64,000 bases of DNA from Clostridia bacterium (GTDB lineage Bacteria; Bacillota; Clostridia; Christensenellales; Borkfalkiaceae): positions 1 through 64,000 of the forward strand of contig JAFTQB010000013.1 in assembly GCA_017462985.1 (NCBI GenBank), given 5' to 3'. A model generated the notes under the pieces. It was not told where the DNA came from. It saw nothing but the letters and a program-made list of their open reading frames with translations, and searched no databases. Shown here piece by piece: positions 53,501 through 62,358 of the stretch (position 1 is its first letter; each line of letters opens with the position of its first letter). The position numbers and the translations under genes are program-made.

Positions 53501-56247
53501 ATAACGGGGATAAAACGGTGAAAGCGGCGGTGAAACGCCTGCTTCGCGAAGCGAAAACGAGCGTGGATGAAACGCTGGTTTTAAAGCATTTGGAAACGGT
53601 TACGGAAATTTACGAGGCGATGGAGATTATTCGCACGAATACCTCGCTCGTCAAAAATTTCACGGTTGGGTTCGGTAAGGTAGATTATTTCACCGCGCGG
53701 AAAAAATTCCTTGCGGAGCTTTACGAGCTGCACGATCTTTGCGCTTCGCTGTTTATGGATTATAATTCGGATAGCTTCAACAGTATGTGTATCCGCGCGG
53801 CGAACGGCTATACCGCGCCCGTGCTCGACGGTTTGACTCGTTCGGTGGATAGCTTCCGCGCGGCGACGGAGAGCTTTTTAAGCGTTACGAACGCCGATCG
53901 GGACTTGCTTCCCGAAGAAGAGATTTTGGAATATTACACCTTAAAAGCGGGCGCGCTGATCGATAATATCGATATGCTGCCGAGCTGGTGTATGTATAAA
54001 AAGACGGCTGCCGCGCTGAATGCCGAGGGGCTGAAATTCATCACCGACGCTTTGGAAAACGGCGCGGTGACGGGCGAAAATATCGTCGGCAGTTTTGAAA
54101 AGAATATCTATAAAAACTTCCTACAAACCAATCTTCCGATCGATCCCGTGCTTTCGGGATTTTCGGCGGCGGTGTTGGAAGAGGAAACGGAAGCCTACCG
54201 AAAGACGGTGGACGAATTTGCGCGCTTGACGCGGGCGAGCATTTTGTGTAAGCTGATTTCCCGCTTGCCCTTGCCCTCTACGGACGGAACGCTGAGCTTG
54301 GAGCTTGTCAATTTCCAACGGCTTGCAAAATCCAATCTCCGCGGCGTGGGGCTGAGAAAGCTGTTTGAGGAGATCCCGCAGCTGATCAAAGTACTCGCGC
54401 CCTGTATGCTGATGAGCCCGATGACCGTTTCGCAGTATTTGCAGCCCGAATGCGGAACGTTCGATCTCGTGATCTTCGACGAAGCCTCGCAAATGCCCAC
54501 GGCGGAAGCGGTGGCGTCGTTGGCGCGCGCGAAAGCCGCCGTGATCGTGGGCGATCCCAAGCAATTGCCGCCCACGGGATTTTTCACGGCGAATTATATC
54601 GACGAGGATAATCTGGAAAACGAGGATATGGAAAGCGTTTTGGACGATTGCTTGGCGCTTGGGATCCCGCAACGAAAGCTTTCGTGGCATTATCGAAGCA
54701 AGCACGAAAGCCTGATTGCGTTTTCCAATTTGATGTATTATGGGAACAAGCTCTGCACCTTCCCGTCGCCCGATTCGCTTTGTTCGAAAGTCAATCTTTG
54801 CTATATCGAGGACGGCGTGTACGATCGCGGGTTCACCAAACGCAACAAAGCGGAAGGGGACGCGTTGGTAGAAGAAGTATTGCGGCGGCTTTCGGACGCG
54901 AAGCTGAGCAAATCGAGCATCGGCGTGGTAACCTTTTCAAGCGTGCAAAAGGAGTATATCGAACGCAGACTCACGCGCGAGATCGCGGAGCGAAAATTGG
55001 AAGAAGCGGCGTACGAGCGGGAAGAACCGCTGTTTGTGAAAAACCTTGAAAACGTACAGGGCGACGAGCGGGACGCGATCTTGTTCTCCGTGTGTTACGG
55101 ACCAGATAAGCACGGGCGCGTTTCCCTCAATTTCGGCCCGCTCAATCAAGCGGGCGGCTGGCGGCGGTTGAACGTTGCCGTTTCTCGTGCGCGCGAGGAA
55201 ATGACGGTGTTTTCGTCGATGCGCGGCGCGATGATCGACGCGAGCAAAACCAGTTCGAAAGGCGTGCTGGGGTTAAAGGCGTTTTTAGAATTTGCCGAAA
55301 AAGGGCGCACCACGCTTGCGATTCCCGCGGGCAGCGTGATCACCAAGCGCGAGGGGCTTGGCAAGTATATCGCCAAGGAGCTTTCCGCGTACGGCTACGA
55401 TTGCCGCTACGACGTGGGCGTATCCGATTTCAAGATCGACGTAGCGGTGGTCGACCCGAAGAACAAGCAACGGTTTATCTTGGCGGTGATGTGCGATAGC
55501 GATCCTACGTCCACCGTGAAAGATCGCAATATCTTGCAACTGCAAACGCTTAAACGCAATAATTGGAACGTCATACGCGTGTTCGCCGTCAATTATTTCA
55601 ACAATCCCAAGCGTGAAATTAAAAAGATCAAAGATCTTTTGGATAAGCTCACGGGCGCGGATAAGCGCGGCGGTATGGGGCTTTCGAAAGCGAAAAAACC
55701 TTATAAATATACGCAGCTTGAGGTGCGCAACGAAAACGCGGCGTTCGTAACTTCGGGTGAAAACGACGGCGAGATTACGGCGCGTTTGAAAGCGATCGTG
55801 GCGGCGGAAGAGCCGATCTCGCACGAGTTTTTAATTGCTCGCTGTTTATCGTCGTTGGGGATCCATAAATACGGCGGCAAGGTTACGGGCCGTATGCAAG
55901 CGCTCGTTGCCCTTTGCGCGTTCAAGCAGGAACGGCTGCTTGGTCAGCTGTATTACCGAAAGACGGATAAGTGCTTGGCGATGGATAAATACCGCGTGGA
56001 AACGGGCGCGGCGCTGAGAAGATCGCCCGAAGATTTCACGCCTTACGAGGTTTTGGCGGTCGTTCGCGCGGCGCTTGAAGATAAGGTGGCGCTGTATGTG
56101 GAAGAACTCACCGTGTTGATCGCGGGAATTTTCGGTATTTCCAAGCCCACGGAAAAATTCGCCGTGTATATCAACGACTGTATCACGCTCGGCGAGGACG
56201 AGGGGCTGTTCGTGCGTTCGGTATCCGACCGAATTTCTTTGGCGTAA
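50599..56247 (+). CDS. giant DUF4011 SF1 helicase with nuclease-like domain and DUF3320
   Basis: A 1882-residue protein. About residues 1-365 are an N-terminal region of unknown type. DUF4011 starts near 374 (WERRLLDLSLKNALLNFSPE). SF1 helicase motifs follow: Walker A GPPGTGKSQT near 673, Walker B VIFDEASQMPTAEA near 1293, GDPKQLPPT near 1317, and LNVAVSRAREEMTVFSS. A PDDEXK-like (MTES_1575/Vsr-type) domain is near 1590-1680 (VGVSDFKIDVAVVDPKN), but the expected Glu in the second motif reads Met (LAVMCDS). DUF3320 ends the protein. Such proteins have been listed as candidate single-gene phage defence (Hhe-like, from memory). ATG 50599 follows GGAG; comEC starts two bases after its stop. Confidence 0.85.
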   Translation: MAGKQRKIEEFITLTAEAKKTVSYVDYFARRPLFYSLQIKNDGAVDIEGLTLSVHSENGLTVDTVKTIEKLPFESAVEAEIGCILSPVYFAQLETAAENEIFITLKKDKKLIAELSVRVLALPFDDWEGLSGDLEGLASFVRPKLADCSRLAKEADEQLKKWSAVGELGGYEGNDKNFVRRAIAAVFARLRSYAFERVECDWTVSVCVGAGTRLLHEKRATEIEAALFAASVLERMGFHPVLALGEKDLGVGVWLYESCFLDTVSDDTERIAQYISDGINNLSFFAVEDIFDGKNASFTTSEAHFADKLSAGRYEKFVDIRRLRIARVLPLPLKQQGAKGIEILSEQDSAFDAAPEDFAKRKNLQLDSKQTKNKQWERRLLDLSLKNALLNFSPEKNAVQIVSASADATLAALEAQGELTLAPATGAILSAKNRLRFGATRECQPQRELIELENTTGTLRTYLDSEELAEIAGRLQKRGKEADEESGTKILYLAIGFLKWQEKEGKEKYAPLLLQPVSIKKRKGTASFSVAIDSEEPAVNATLFEYLKQEFDLDIRGLDGAIEGLKASEIFAMIRMEIAKQKGWAVYEDSYLAAFSFARYQMWQDIRKNIDEFAKNPLIASLLQNRSLIDDRLELEQNEDESKPSQTLLPLPADSSQWEAIALSQTGKTFVLHGPPGTGKSQTITNMIANALNEGKRVLFVAEKQAALSVVKKRLDGIGLGDFCLELHSNKTNKSEVLQKLTATLALAGTEKNVLYVDEAEKLTRLRSSLAAPVAALHKKRRLGVSVYEALLICLKNKNAPEIMNIESTFYDGLTKEKIERYEELMIQAAAAAKECGGVHNSPFANINLAEYSPALADTVYCSAEVVVAEIKHLKNYVALFLELYRQRLSSFTRKKLDAVYAVANRLKSGSLDKYFKEDERQLIAFYNANRRLDGLLAAYYKNYRNLINLSREYKSVAVWLEKGGDDYNGDKTVKAAVKRLLREAKTSVDETLVLKHLETVTEIYEAMEIIRTNTSLVKNFTVGFGKVDYFTARKKFLAELYELHDLCASLFMDYNSDSFNSMCIRAANGYTAPVLDGLTRSVDSFRAATESFLSVTNADRDLLPEEEILEYYTLKAGALIDNIDMLPSWCMYKKTAAALNAEGLKFITDALENGAVTGENIVGSFEKNIYKNFLQTNLPIDPVLSGFSAAVLEEETEAYRKTVDEFARLTRASILCKLISRLPLPSTDGTLSLELVNFQRLAKSNLRGVGLRKLFEEIPQLIKVLAPCMLMSPMTVSQYLQPECGTFDLVIFDEASQMPTAEAVASLARAKAAVIVGDPKQLPPTGFFTANYIDEDNLENEDMESVLDDCLALGIPQRKLSWHYRSKHESLIAFSNLMYYGNKLCTFPSPDSLCSKVNLCYIEDGVYDRGFTKRNKAEGDALVEEVLRRLSDAKLSKSSIGVVTFSSVQKEYIERRLTREIAERKLEEAAYEREEPLFVKNLENVQGDERDAILFSVCYGPDKHGRVSLNFGPLNQAGGWRRLNVAVSRAREEMTVFSSMRGAMIDASKTSSKGVLGLKAFLEFAEKGRTTLAIPAGSVITKREGLGKYIAKELSAYGYDCRYDVGVSDFKIDVAVVDPKNKQRFILAVMCDSDPTSTVKDRNILQLQTLKRNNWNVIRVFAVNYFNNPKREIKKIKDLLDKLTGADKRGGMGLSKAKKPYKYTQLEVRNENAAFVTSGENDGEITARLKAIVAAEEPISHEFLIARCLSSLGIHKYGGKVTGRMQALVALCAFKQERLLGQLYYRKTDKCLAMDKYRVETGAALRRSPEDFTPYEVLAVVRAALEDKVALYVEELTVLIAGIFGISKPTEKFAVYINDCITLGEDEGLFVRSVSDRISLA

Positions 56248-56248
56248 T

Positions 56249-57910
56249 ATGAGCGGGAGTGCGGAAAACAAAATGCAAAAACGGGAACGGTTTATTAATT
56301 TTCGTCCCGTGTTGCTTTCCGCGCTCTTTTTAATTTTCGGGATTTTATTTTCCTATTCGCAATACTGCGGCGAAAACGCGTGGTGGCTGTTGCTCGTGTT
56401 GGCGCCGCCGTTTTTTATTTCTTTTTTCGCGAAGAAGAAGCTCCGTGCGACGATCTACGCCCTCGTGTTCTGCTGTTGTTTTTTCATTGGCGCGGGGTCG
56501 TTTACGTTGAAAATGGAAAACTACCGCGATTGCGGTTCGTATTACGGCGTTTACACCGTTACGGGTCGGGTGGTGGAAACGGCGAAAACGGATAGCGGGC
56601 ACAAGGTGCTTTTGAGCGAGGTTACAATCGACGGCAATACGGAAAGCGGCAAACTCAGCGCATACCTGCTATCCCCGTATTCCGATTCGTTGCGGCTTTC
56701 CGATCGGGTGGAGCTAAAAGTTTTCGTGCGTACGGATACGGCGCTTGAGGGCGAATACGGCTTCCGCGCCGAAGAGATTGCGGACGATATCCGCTTTTAC
56801 GCAAGCGATGCGGAGAATTTACGGGTAACGGAAAACTCGTTCGATTTATTGCTGTTTTTGCGCGAGCGTATGACGGAAACGGCGTATGCGTGCATGGACG
56901 GGCAGACCGCCGCCGTAACCGTGGCGATGTTGCTGGGCGATACTTCGGGCGTAGAGGAGGGATTGTTGCAAAATATCCGCTACGGCGGAATCGCGCATAT
57001 TTTCGCCGTTTCGGGGCTACATATCGGCGCGGTATTTTTATTTTGTACGCTGCTTTTCAAAAACAACCGCTTGCCAAGATGGATACGATTTTTTCTCGTG
57101 GCGGCGCTCGTGCTTTTATACGGCGGCGTGTGCGGCTATTCCGCTTCCGTCGTCCGCGCGATCGTAACCTGTTTGACCTTGTATGCGTGCAAGCTCATCG
57201 GGCTGAAATACGATTCTTTGGAAAGTCTTTCGTTGGCGGCGTTGATCACTTTTGCCGCCTATCCCACGCTCCTCTTTGGCGTGGGCGCGCAACTGTCCTT
57301 TGCGGCGTGCGCGGGCATTGCGCTTTTAAAGCGCGGGTTAGAGCGCGTTTTGCTTTCGGCGTGGACGGGCGCGGATAAATTTGTTTTGCAAAAAATTTTT
57401 AAACGTCCGCCGCCGTTGTCTGTGGATATGTTTTCCCAAAACCAACCGCCGCTTTCTCTGTATACGCTTGCGAAGCGTTCCGTTTGCTCCTTTTTGGGCG
57501 TTACGCTTTCCGCGCAAGTGCTCACCGCGCCTGTGCTGTATCTTTCGTTCGGGTATTTTTCGCCGATCAGCGTGCTTTTGAATATGGTTTTCGTGCCGCT
57601 CGTTTCGGCGGTGTTTTGCATTTTGCTCGCGCTTGTTTTGATCGCCTGCCTATTGCCGACGGCGGCGGGGGCGGTGTTGCTGTACGTTCCGAACGTCGTT
57701 TGGGCGGCGCTTTTGATAGCGTTTGAGGCGGTGGATTTTTCGGCGTTGATCACCATGGGAACGGCGTTGCCGATCGGGGGACTGATCGCGTATTTTTGCG
57801 CGGCGGCGTTTTGTACGGATAAATTTAATGTAACGCGAAAGGAAAAAGCGGGCTACGCCCTGTTGTTTGCGGCGGCGCTGATCGTTTGCATGATCGCGGC
57901 GAACGTATAA
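56249..57910 (+). CDS. comEC: ComEC/Rec2 family DNA-uptake channel protein without metallo-beta-lactamase domain
   Basis: A 553-residue polytopic membrane protein. It has N-terminal TM segments, a soluble OB-like DUF4131 domain (about 95-195), then the Competence core with AVTVAMLLGDTSGV, the hallmark HIFAVSGLHIGA near 250, GYSASVVRAIVT and about eight further TM segments. The C-terminal metallo-beta-lactamase domain found in longer ComEC is absent. Imported-strand transport for transformation is the family role. A start at 56273 is also possible. comEC followed by holA is a common arrangement. Confidence 0.88.
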   Translation: MSGSAENKMQKRERFINFRPVLLSALFLIFGILFSYSQYCGENAWWLLLVLAPPFFISFFAKKKLRATIYALVFCCCFFIGAGSFTLKMENYRDCGSYYGVYTVTGRVVETAKTDSGHKVLLSEVTIDGNTESGKLSAYLLSPYSDSLRLSDRVELKVFVRTDTALEGEYGFRAEEIADDIRFYASDAENLRVTENSFDLLLFLRERMTETAYACMDGQTAAVTVAMLLGDTSGVEEGLLQNIRYGGIAHIFAVSGLHIGAVFLFCTLLFKNNRLPRWIRFFLVAALVLLYGGVCGYSASVVRAIVTCLTLYACKLIGLKYDSLESLSLAALITFAAYPTLLFGVGAQLSFAACAGIALLKRGLERVLLSAWTGADKFVLQKIFKRPPPLSVDMFSQNQPPLSLYTLAKRSVCSFLGVTLSAQVLTAPVLYLSFGYFSPISVLLNMVFVPLVSAVFCILLALVLIACLLPTAAGAVLLYVPNVVWAALLIAFEAVDFSALITMGTALPIGGLIAYFCAAAFCTDKFNVTRKEKAGYALLFAAALIVCMIAANV

Positions 57911-57927
57911 AATAACCCCTCGTTTTC

Positions 57928-57956
57928 TTGCTTTTTCCCGCCGAGTGTGATATAAT
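57928..57956 (+). promoter_or_regulatory. promoter of holA
   Basis: TTGCTT (57928-57933), a 17-base spacer and TATAAT (57951-57956). The holA ATG follows at 57994 with AAAGGAGG as RBS. Confidence 0.75.
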
Positions 57957-57993
57957 AGAAATCCGAAGAGGGCAAAGGAGGTTCGGCTAGCCG

Positions 57994-58992
57994 ATGAAAT
58001 ACGTCGATTTTCGAAAATTTACCGATGAACACGGCGCGCAGCCGATCTACCTTTTCGAGGGCGAGGAAGTTTATTTTCGCGAAAAAGGGGAACAGCTTTT
58101 AAAGACCCGTTTCGTTGCTGAGCCTACGCTTGATTTTGCTTCCTTCGACGGCACGGCGTTAAAAGGCGATAAAATTTCCGCGCTTATAGAAGCGGTGAAT
58201 TGTTTCCCGTTTATTAGCGAAAAGCGAATGATCAAGGTTACGGAATTTTATCCTACGGAAAAGGAATACGAAACCTATTTAAAAAAGCTTTTCGACGATC
58301 CGCCCGTATCTTCCATGCTCGTCATCGTAAATTCGGGCAAAGGAAAAGCAGGTACGGCGGCGCTTGCAAAGCTTAAAACGGTAACGGCGGTTGATTGTGG
58401 CAGATCGGACGAGGAAACCATTAAAAAATGGATCTATCTCACGATGAAAAAAGCGGGGATCTACGCCGACGGCGTAACCTGTTCGCTCCTTTGCGCCTAT
58501 TGCAATTACGATATGGCTCGCGTTGCCAAGGAAACGGAAAAGCTCACGGTTTATTGCGGCGCGATCAAAGCCGAACGGCTCACCGACGAGATGGTGAAGG
58601 AAAACGTGTATCCCGAAAGCGAATATAAAATTTACGAGCTGACGGACGCGATCTCGCGGAAAAATTACGCCGAGTTTATTCGTATTATGCAAGACTTTAC
58701 GCAAAAGAATATGGACGCGGTAAGCTTGCTTTCGATGATCGGAAGCTATTTCAAAACCTTGCAAAACGTAAGCGCGATGAGGGGAAGCGACGCGCAAGTT
58801 GCGGCGGAACTTGGCGTGAAAGAATTCGTCGTCAAAAAAAATCGGGGCGTGGCGGCAAAGTTTGAAAAAGGGGAGCTGTTTCATTATTATCGCTGCATCT
58901 ACGAGGCGATTTCCGCACTAAAATGCGGCGAACTGACCCCTGCGGCGGCGTTAAAAACGGTTACGGCGAGAATATTTTTCGGAAACTTATAA
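57994..58992 (+). CDS. holA: DNA polymerase III subunit delta
   Basis: A 332-residue clamp-loader subunit that opens the beta sliding clamp. It has the delta-family layout: IYLFEGEEVYFREKG (about 18-32), FPFISEKRMIKVTEF, SMLVIVNSGKGKAG, YDMARVAKETEKLTVYCG and a helical C-terminal collar domain (LLSMIGSYFKTLQNV). Typical for the comEC-holA pair in Firmicutes. Confidence 0.9.
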   Translation: MKYVDFRKFTDEHGAQPIYLFEGEEVYFREKGEQLLKTRFVAEPTLDFASFDGTALKGDKISALIEAVNCFPFISEKRMIKVTEFYPTEKEYETYLKKLFDDPPVSSMLVIVNSGKGKAGTAALAKLKTVTAVDCGRSDEETIKKWIYLTMKKAGIYADGVTCSLLCAYCNYDMARVAKETEKLTVYCGAIKAERLTDEMVKENVYPESEYKIYELTDAISRKNYAEFIRIMQDFTQKNMDAVSLLSMIGSYFKTLQNVSAMRGSDAQVAAELGVKEFVVKKNRGVAAKFEKGELFHYYRCIYEAISALKCGELTPAAALKTVTARIFFGNL

Positions 58993-59000
58993 AAAAATAC

Positions 59001-59029
59001 TTTATTTTTTACAGAATATCTACTATAAT
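59001..59029 (+). promoter_or_regulatory. probable promoter of cdaA
   Basis: TATAAT at 59024-59029 with a poor -35 (TTTATT, 59001-59006) at 17-base spacing. The CCAAAGGAG RBS precedes ATG 59068. Confidence 0.5.
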
Positions 59030-59067
59030 AATTACGAGGTGGCGAAAGCTTCCCAAAGGAGAAAAAG

Positions 59068-59940
59068 ATGCAATTGCTCGTTATCAATGAAATCGATGCG
59101 TTTATCAATACGATTCGGCAGTTCTTTGCGGATTTTTCGTTTATCCACGCGGTAGAGATCTTTTTGCTGTTCGTATTGTTCTATTACGTATCCAAGATCT
59201 TGCGTGAAAACGAAGCGACGAAGCTGATGTTGCTGTATTGGGCGCTCATCGTCGTGGGCGGCGTAATGAGTTGCTTTGATTCTAAGCTGTTCAGCAGTGA
59301 ATTTTATCTTGCGTTCGTACTCGTTGTATCGGCGTTTATGCTGATTATGTTCAACGTAGAAGTGAAAAAGACGCTTTGGGACGTTCATAAGAGCAAGGAA
59401 CGCCCCGAAACGAAATCTTCTTCCGGTTCGGAATCCCATTCGGTTGAGGACGTGGAACGCTGTATTTCCGATATTATCAAAGCGGTGCAAAATATGTCTA
59501 AATCCAAAACGGGCGCGCTTATTGTGCTTTCCAAGGGCAGTTTGCCCAAGCAGGTTTTGCAAAGCGGCGTTACGTTGGAAGCGGATATTTCCATGCAACT
59601 CATCGAAGGGGTGTTCTTCCCCAATTCCCCGCTTCACGACGGGGCGATGATTATTCGCGGGCATAAGATCCAAGCGGCGGGCTGTTTCTTGCCTTTAACG
59701 CAAAAGACTTCCTATCCCAAGGAATTCGGCACGCGCCACCGTGCGGGGATCGGTATTACGGAAGTGGCGAACGTCGTTGCGCTCGTCGTATCGGAAGAAA
59801 CGGGTATTATTTCTATCATCAAGCAGGGGAATGTCGAACGCTTCCCCGACGTGGAACGGCTTACGAAAGCGCTTCGCGATTATTATTGGCAGGAATTGCC
59901 TTTGCCTGATAAACGGAACAGGGTGGTGATCAATAAATGA
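59068..59940 (+). CDS. cdaA: diadenylate cyclase CdaA
   Basis: A 290-residue membrane enzyme that makes the second messenger c-di-AMP from two ATP. Three TM segments lie at about 28-45, 55-72 and 78-95, followed by a helical linker. The DAC domain has the catalytic SPLHDGAMIIRG (DGA) near residue 190 and GTRHRAGIGITE (RHR) near 222. c-di-AMP controls potassium and cell-wall balance in Firmicutes. The regulator gene cdaR usually follows; here only a 37-codon ORF does. Confidence 0.94.
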   Translation: MQLLVINEIDAFINTIRQFFADFSFIHAVEIFLLFVLFYYVSKILRENEATKLMLLYWALIVVGGVMSCFDSKLFSSEFYLAFVLVVSAFMLIMFNVEVKKTLWDVHKSKERPETKSSSGSESHSVEDVERCISDIIKAVQNMSKSKTGALIVLSKGSLPKQVLQSGVTLEADISMQLIEGVFFPNSPLHDGAMIIRGHKIQAAGCFLPLTQKTSYPKEFGTRHRAGIGITEVANVVALVVSEETGIISIIKQGNVERFPDVERLTKALRDYYWQELPLPDKRNRVVINK

Positions 59941-60050
59941 AATTTTTACAGTTTTTAAAAGAGGTTTTCATTTCTAAGTTTTGGATCAAGCTGATTACGT
60001 TGTTGCTTGCGGTCTTTGCGGTCGTATTGCTCAACGTAACGATCGTTTGA
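59937..60050 (+). CDS. 37-residue single-TM peptide in the cdaR position
   Basis: An ATG overlaps the cdaA stop by four bases (ATGA), giving MKFLQFLKEVFISKFWIKL followed by a TM helix (ITLLLAVFAVVLLNVTIV) and TGA. The layout resembles the N-terminal anchor of CdaR (YbbR family), but no YbbR repeats follow. It may be a reduced CdaR-like partner of CdaA, a remnant, or an unrelated small membrane peptide. The overlap supports that it is translated. Confidence 0.55.
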   Translation: MKFLQFLKEVFISKFWIKLITLLLAVFAVVLLNVTIV

Positions 60051-60103
60051 TAGAGGCTTAATGCCCTACGCCCCGAGGGAAATAGAGCGGGGCAGGAGGT
60101 TTT

Positions 60104-61426
60104 ATGAGTATCAAAGTATGTAAATTCGGCGGCACGTCGATGGCGGATGGGAATATCATTCTCACCGCGGCAAAGATCGTTTCGGCAGACGCTTCCCGCC
60201 GTTACGTGGTGGTATCCGCGCCGGGCAAGCGCTTTGGCGGAGATATCAAGGTAACCGATCTTTTGTACGCTTGCTATGAAGCGTACGAACGGGGCGATAG
60301 CGTTGCCTTTGAAGAAATTTACGCAAAGATCAGCACGCGTTTTTTGAATATCGAACGCGAAATTGGCAGAGATTTAAAAGTGCAAGCCGCTCTCGAAGAG
60401 GCGAAAACGGCGATTTTATCGGGTGCGGGAAAGGATTATTGCGTTTCGCGCGGCGAATTTATCACGGCGCATATCGTGGCGGAAGTGCTCGGCGTGCCGT
60501 TCGTCGACGCCACGGAATTTATCCGTTTCGACGAAAACGGACAGTTAAAGGAAGAAACCTTTGCGCTTACGGGCGAGGTTTTGCGCGCTTATCCCCGCGC
60601 GGTCGTTCCCGGATTTTACGGGCTGGGCGCGGACGGGAAGGTGAAAACCTTTTCGCGCGGCGGCGGCGATATTTCCGGCTCGATCGTGGCGCGCGGCGTT
60701 CGTGCCGAGCTTTATGAAAATTGGACGGACGTGAGCGGCTTTTACGCGTGCGATCCCCGTATCGTCAATTCGCCTAAATGTATTCCCGAACTTTCCTATT
60801 CCGAGCTTCGCGAGCTTTCGTATATGGGCGCGAACGTACTGCACAGCGAATCCATTTTCCCCGTAAGAAGCGCGGGGATCCCCATTCGTATTTGCAATAC
60901 CTTCCGTCCCGACGATAAAGGTACTTTTATCGTTGCGCGTTCGAAACGGAAATTGGACGATCGCGTGGTTACGGGGATTGCGGGCAAGTCGGGCTTTACG
61001 GCGATCACTTTGGAAAAATCGCTGATGAACACAGAGATCGGGTTCGTCGGAAAGGTGCTTTCCGTGATCGGAAAACGCGGTATTTCTTTCGAGCATTTGC
61101 CGTCGGGAATCGATACGATGTCGCTCGTAATCGACAACAGCTTTTTAGGCGAAGGGGTTTTGCCCGTTTTGATTGAAGAAATGAAAGCGGCTGTGAATCC
61201 CGACCGTATTTATACGCACGAAAATATCGCGCTGATCGCTACGGTTGGGCACGGTATGGCTAAGAACGTGGGTACTTCTGCGCGGCTTTTCAAGGCGCTT
61301 AGCGAATCGGGCATCAACGTCAATATGATCGATCAAGGCTCGTCGGAACTGAATATTATCGTCGGCGTGGAAGATAAAGATTGCGCCGATTGTATCCGTG
61401 CAATTTATAAAGAATTTTTTGAATAA
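60104..61426 (+). CDS. lysC: aspartate kinase
   Basis: A 440-residue monofunctional aspartokinase that phosphorylates aspartate for lysine, threonine, methionine and diaminopimelate. KFGGTSMADG (7-16) is the nucleotide signature, with VVSAPGKRF, FSRGGGDISGSIVA and YENWTDVSGFYACDPR in the kinase domain. Two ACT domains occupy about 305-440 (FVGKVLSVIGKRGISFEHLP; KNVGTSARLFKALSESGINV), which normally give feedback control. A GCCCCG/CGGGGC stem lies just before its GCAGGAGG RBS. Confidence 0.94.
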   Translation: MSIKVCKFGGTSMADGNIILTAAKIVSADASRRYVVVSAPGKRFGGDIKVTDLLYACYEAYERGDSVAFEEIYAKISTRFLNIEREIGRDLKVQAALEEAKTAILSGAGKDYCVSRGEFITAHIVAEVLGVPFVDATEFIRFDENGQLKEETFALTGEVLRAYPRAVVPGFYGLGADGKVKTFSRGGGDISGSIVARGVRAELYENWTDVSGFYACDPRIVNSPKCIPELSYSELRELSYMGANVLHSESIFPVRSAGIPIRICNTFRPDDKGTFIVARSKRKLDDRVVTGIAGKSGFTAITLEKSLMNTEIGFVGKVLSVIGKRGISFEHLPSGIDTMSLVIDNSFLGEGVLPVLIEEMKAAVNPDRIYTHENIALIATVGHGMAKNVGTSARLFKALSESGINVNMIDQGSSELNIIVGVEDKDCADCIRAIYKEFFE

Positions 61427-61437
61427 GGAGCATACTT

Positions 61438-62277
61438 ATGAAATATACGAAAGTTTCTTCGGTTTCTTTGAAGGAAGAATACGGCTTAGAGGGCGGCGAA
61501 TTGGAATGCGTTTGTATGCAAACGCCGTTCGACGGCGCGCCTGATTGGAAGCGCCCCGCGGTGATCGTCGTTCCCGGCGGCGGTTATTCGATGGTCAGTA
61601 GGCGCGAGGCAATGCCGATTGCGTCGGCGTTTTTGGCGCGTGGATTTCAGACGTTCGTTTTAACCTATCTTTGTTGCGGTGACGGCGTGCGTTATCCCGA
61701 GCAACTTTTAGAGCTTGGTTGCGCCGTGGATTACGTGAAAAAGCACGCGGAAGAATTTTTCGTCAATCCCGACGAAGTATTCGCCGTCGGCTTCTCGGCG
61801 GGCGGGCATTTGACGGCGAACCTTGCCGTGGAATATCCCACGCTCAGCGAAAAGCTCGGCAGGGAAGTGGAAGGAAAACCTGCGGCAGTGGGTTTGGTAT
61901 ACCCCGTGATTTCCACGGAAACTGGCTACGTCGGCTCGCATAACAATCTGCTTAACGGCTATACCGACGAAGCGAAGGAAGAGCTTTTAAAAACGCTGAA
62001 TTTAGATAACGCCGTATCGGAAACGACGGCGCCCGCGTTTTTACTTTCCACGGCGCAAGACGCTCTCGTTCCCGCGACGAACGCAATGCGTTTTGCAACG
62101 GCGCTTGCAAAGCATAAAGTCGACTATGAATTGCACGTGTATCCTTGCGGCAGCCACGGAGGGGCTACCTTTGATTACGAAGTCAATACGGATAGAAACC
62201 CCGATTTTATTCGTAACCGTCGTTGGTTGGACGATTGCGCAACGTTTTTCAGAAGATATACAAAGGAAGTTTTTTAA
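61438..62277 (+). CDS. alpha/beta hydrolase, acetylxylan-esterase-like
   Basis: A 279-residue cytoplasmic esterase. VPGGGYSMVSRRE is the oxyanion HGG-like region (about 46-58). The nucleophile lies in GFSAGG (residues 119-124). The acid is the Asp in STAQDALVP and the base the His in CGSHGG. It resembles carbohydrate acetyl esterases (Axe/BD-FAE type) found in gut Firmicutes. It follows lysC by 11 bases, but a metabolic link is not evident. A terminator follows. Confidence 0.85.
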   Translation: MKYTKVSSVSLKEEYGLEGGELECVCMQTPFDGAPDWKRPAVIVVPGGGYSMVSRREAMPIASAFLARGFQTFVLTYLCCGDGVRYPEQLLELGCAVDYVKKHAEEFFVNPDEVFAVGFSAGGHLTANLAVEYPTLSEKLGREVEGKPAAVGLVYPVISTETGYVGSHNNLLNGYTDEAKEELLKTLNLDNAVSETTAPAFLLSTAQDALVPATNAMRFATALAKHKVDYELHVYPCGSHGGATFDYEVNTDRNPDFIRNRRWLDDCATFFRRYTKEVF

Positions 62278-62293
62278 AGCTGTTTTAAACGCT

Positions 62294-62320
62294 AAAAACG
62301 CGCCGAAAGGCGCGTTTTTT
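62294..62320 (+). terminator. intrinsic terminator after the esterase gene
   Basis: AACGCGCC/GGCGCGTT stem with a GAAA tetraloop (62305-62308) and a T6 tail; an A-rich 5' flank extends the pairing. Confidence 0.92.
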
Positions 62321-62358
62321 CTTTTCCGTTTTTGCCTAATATCCCCCCCCCTAATAAA

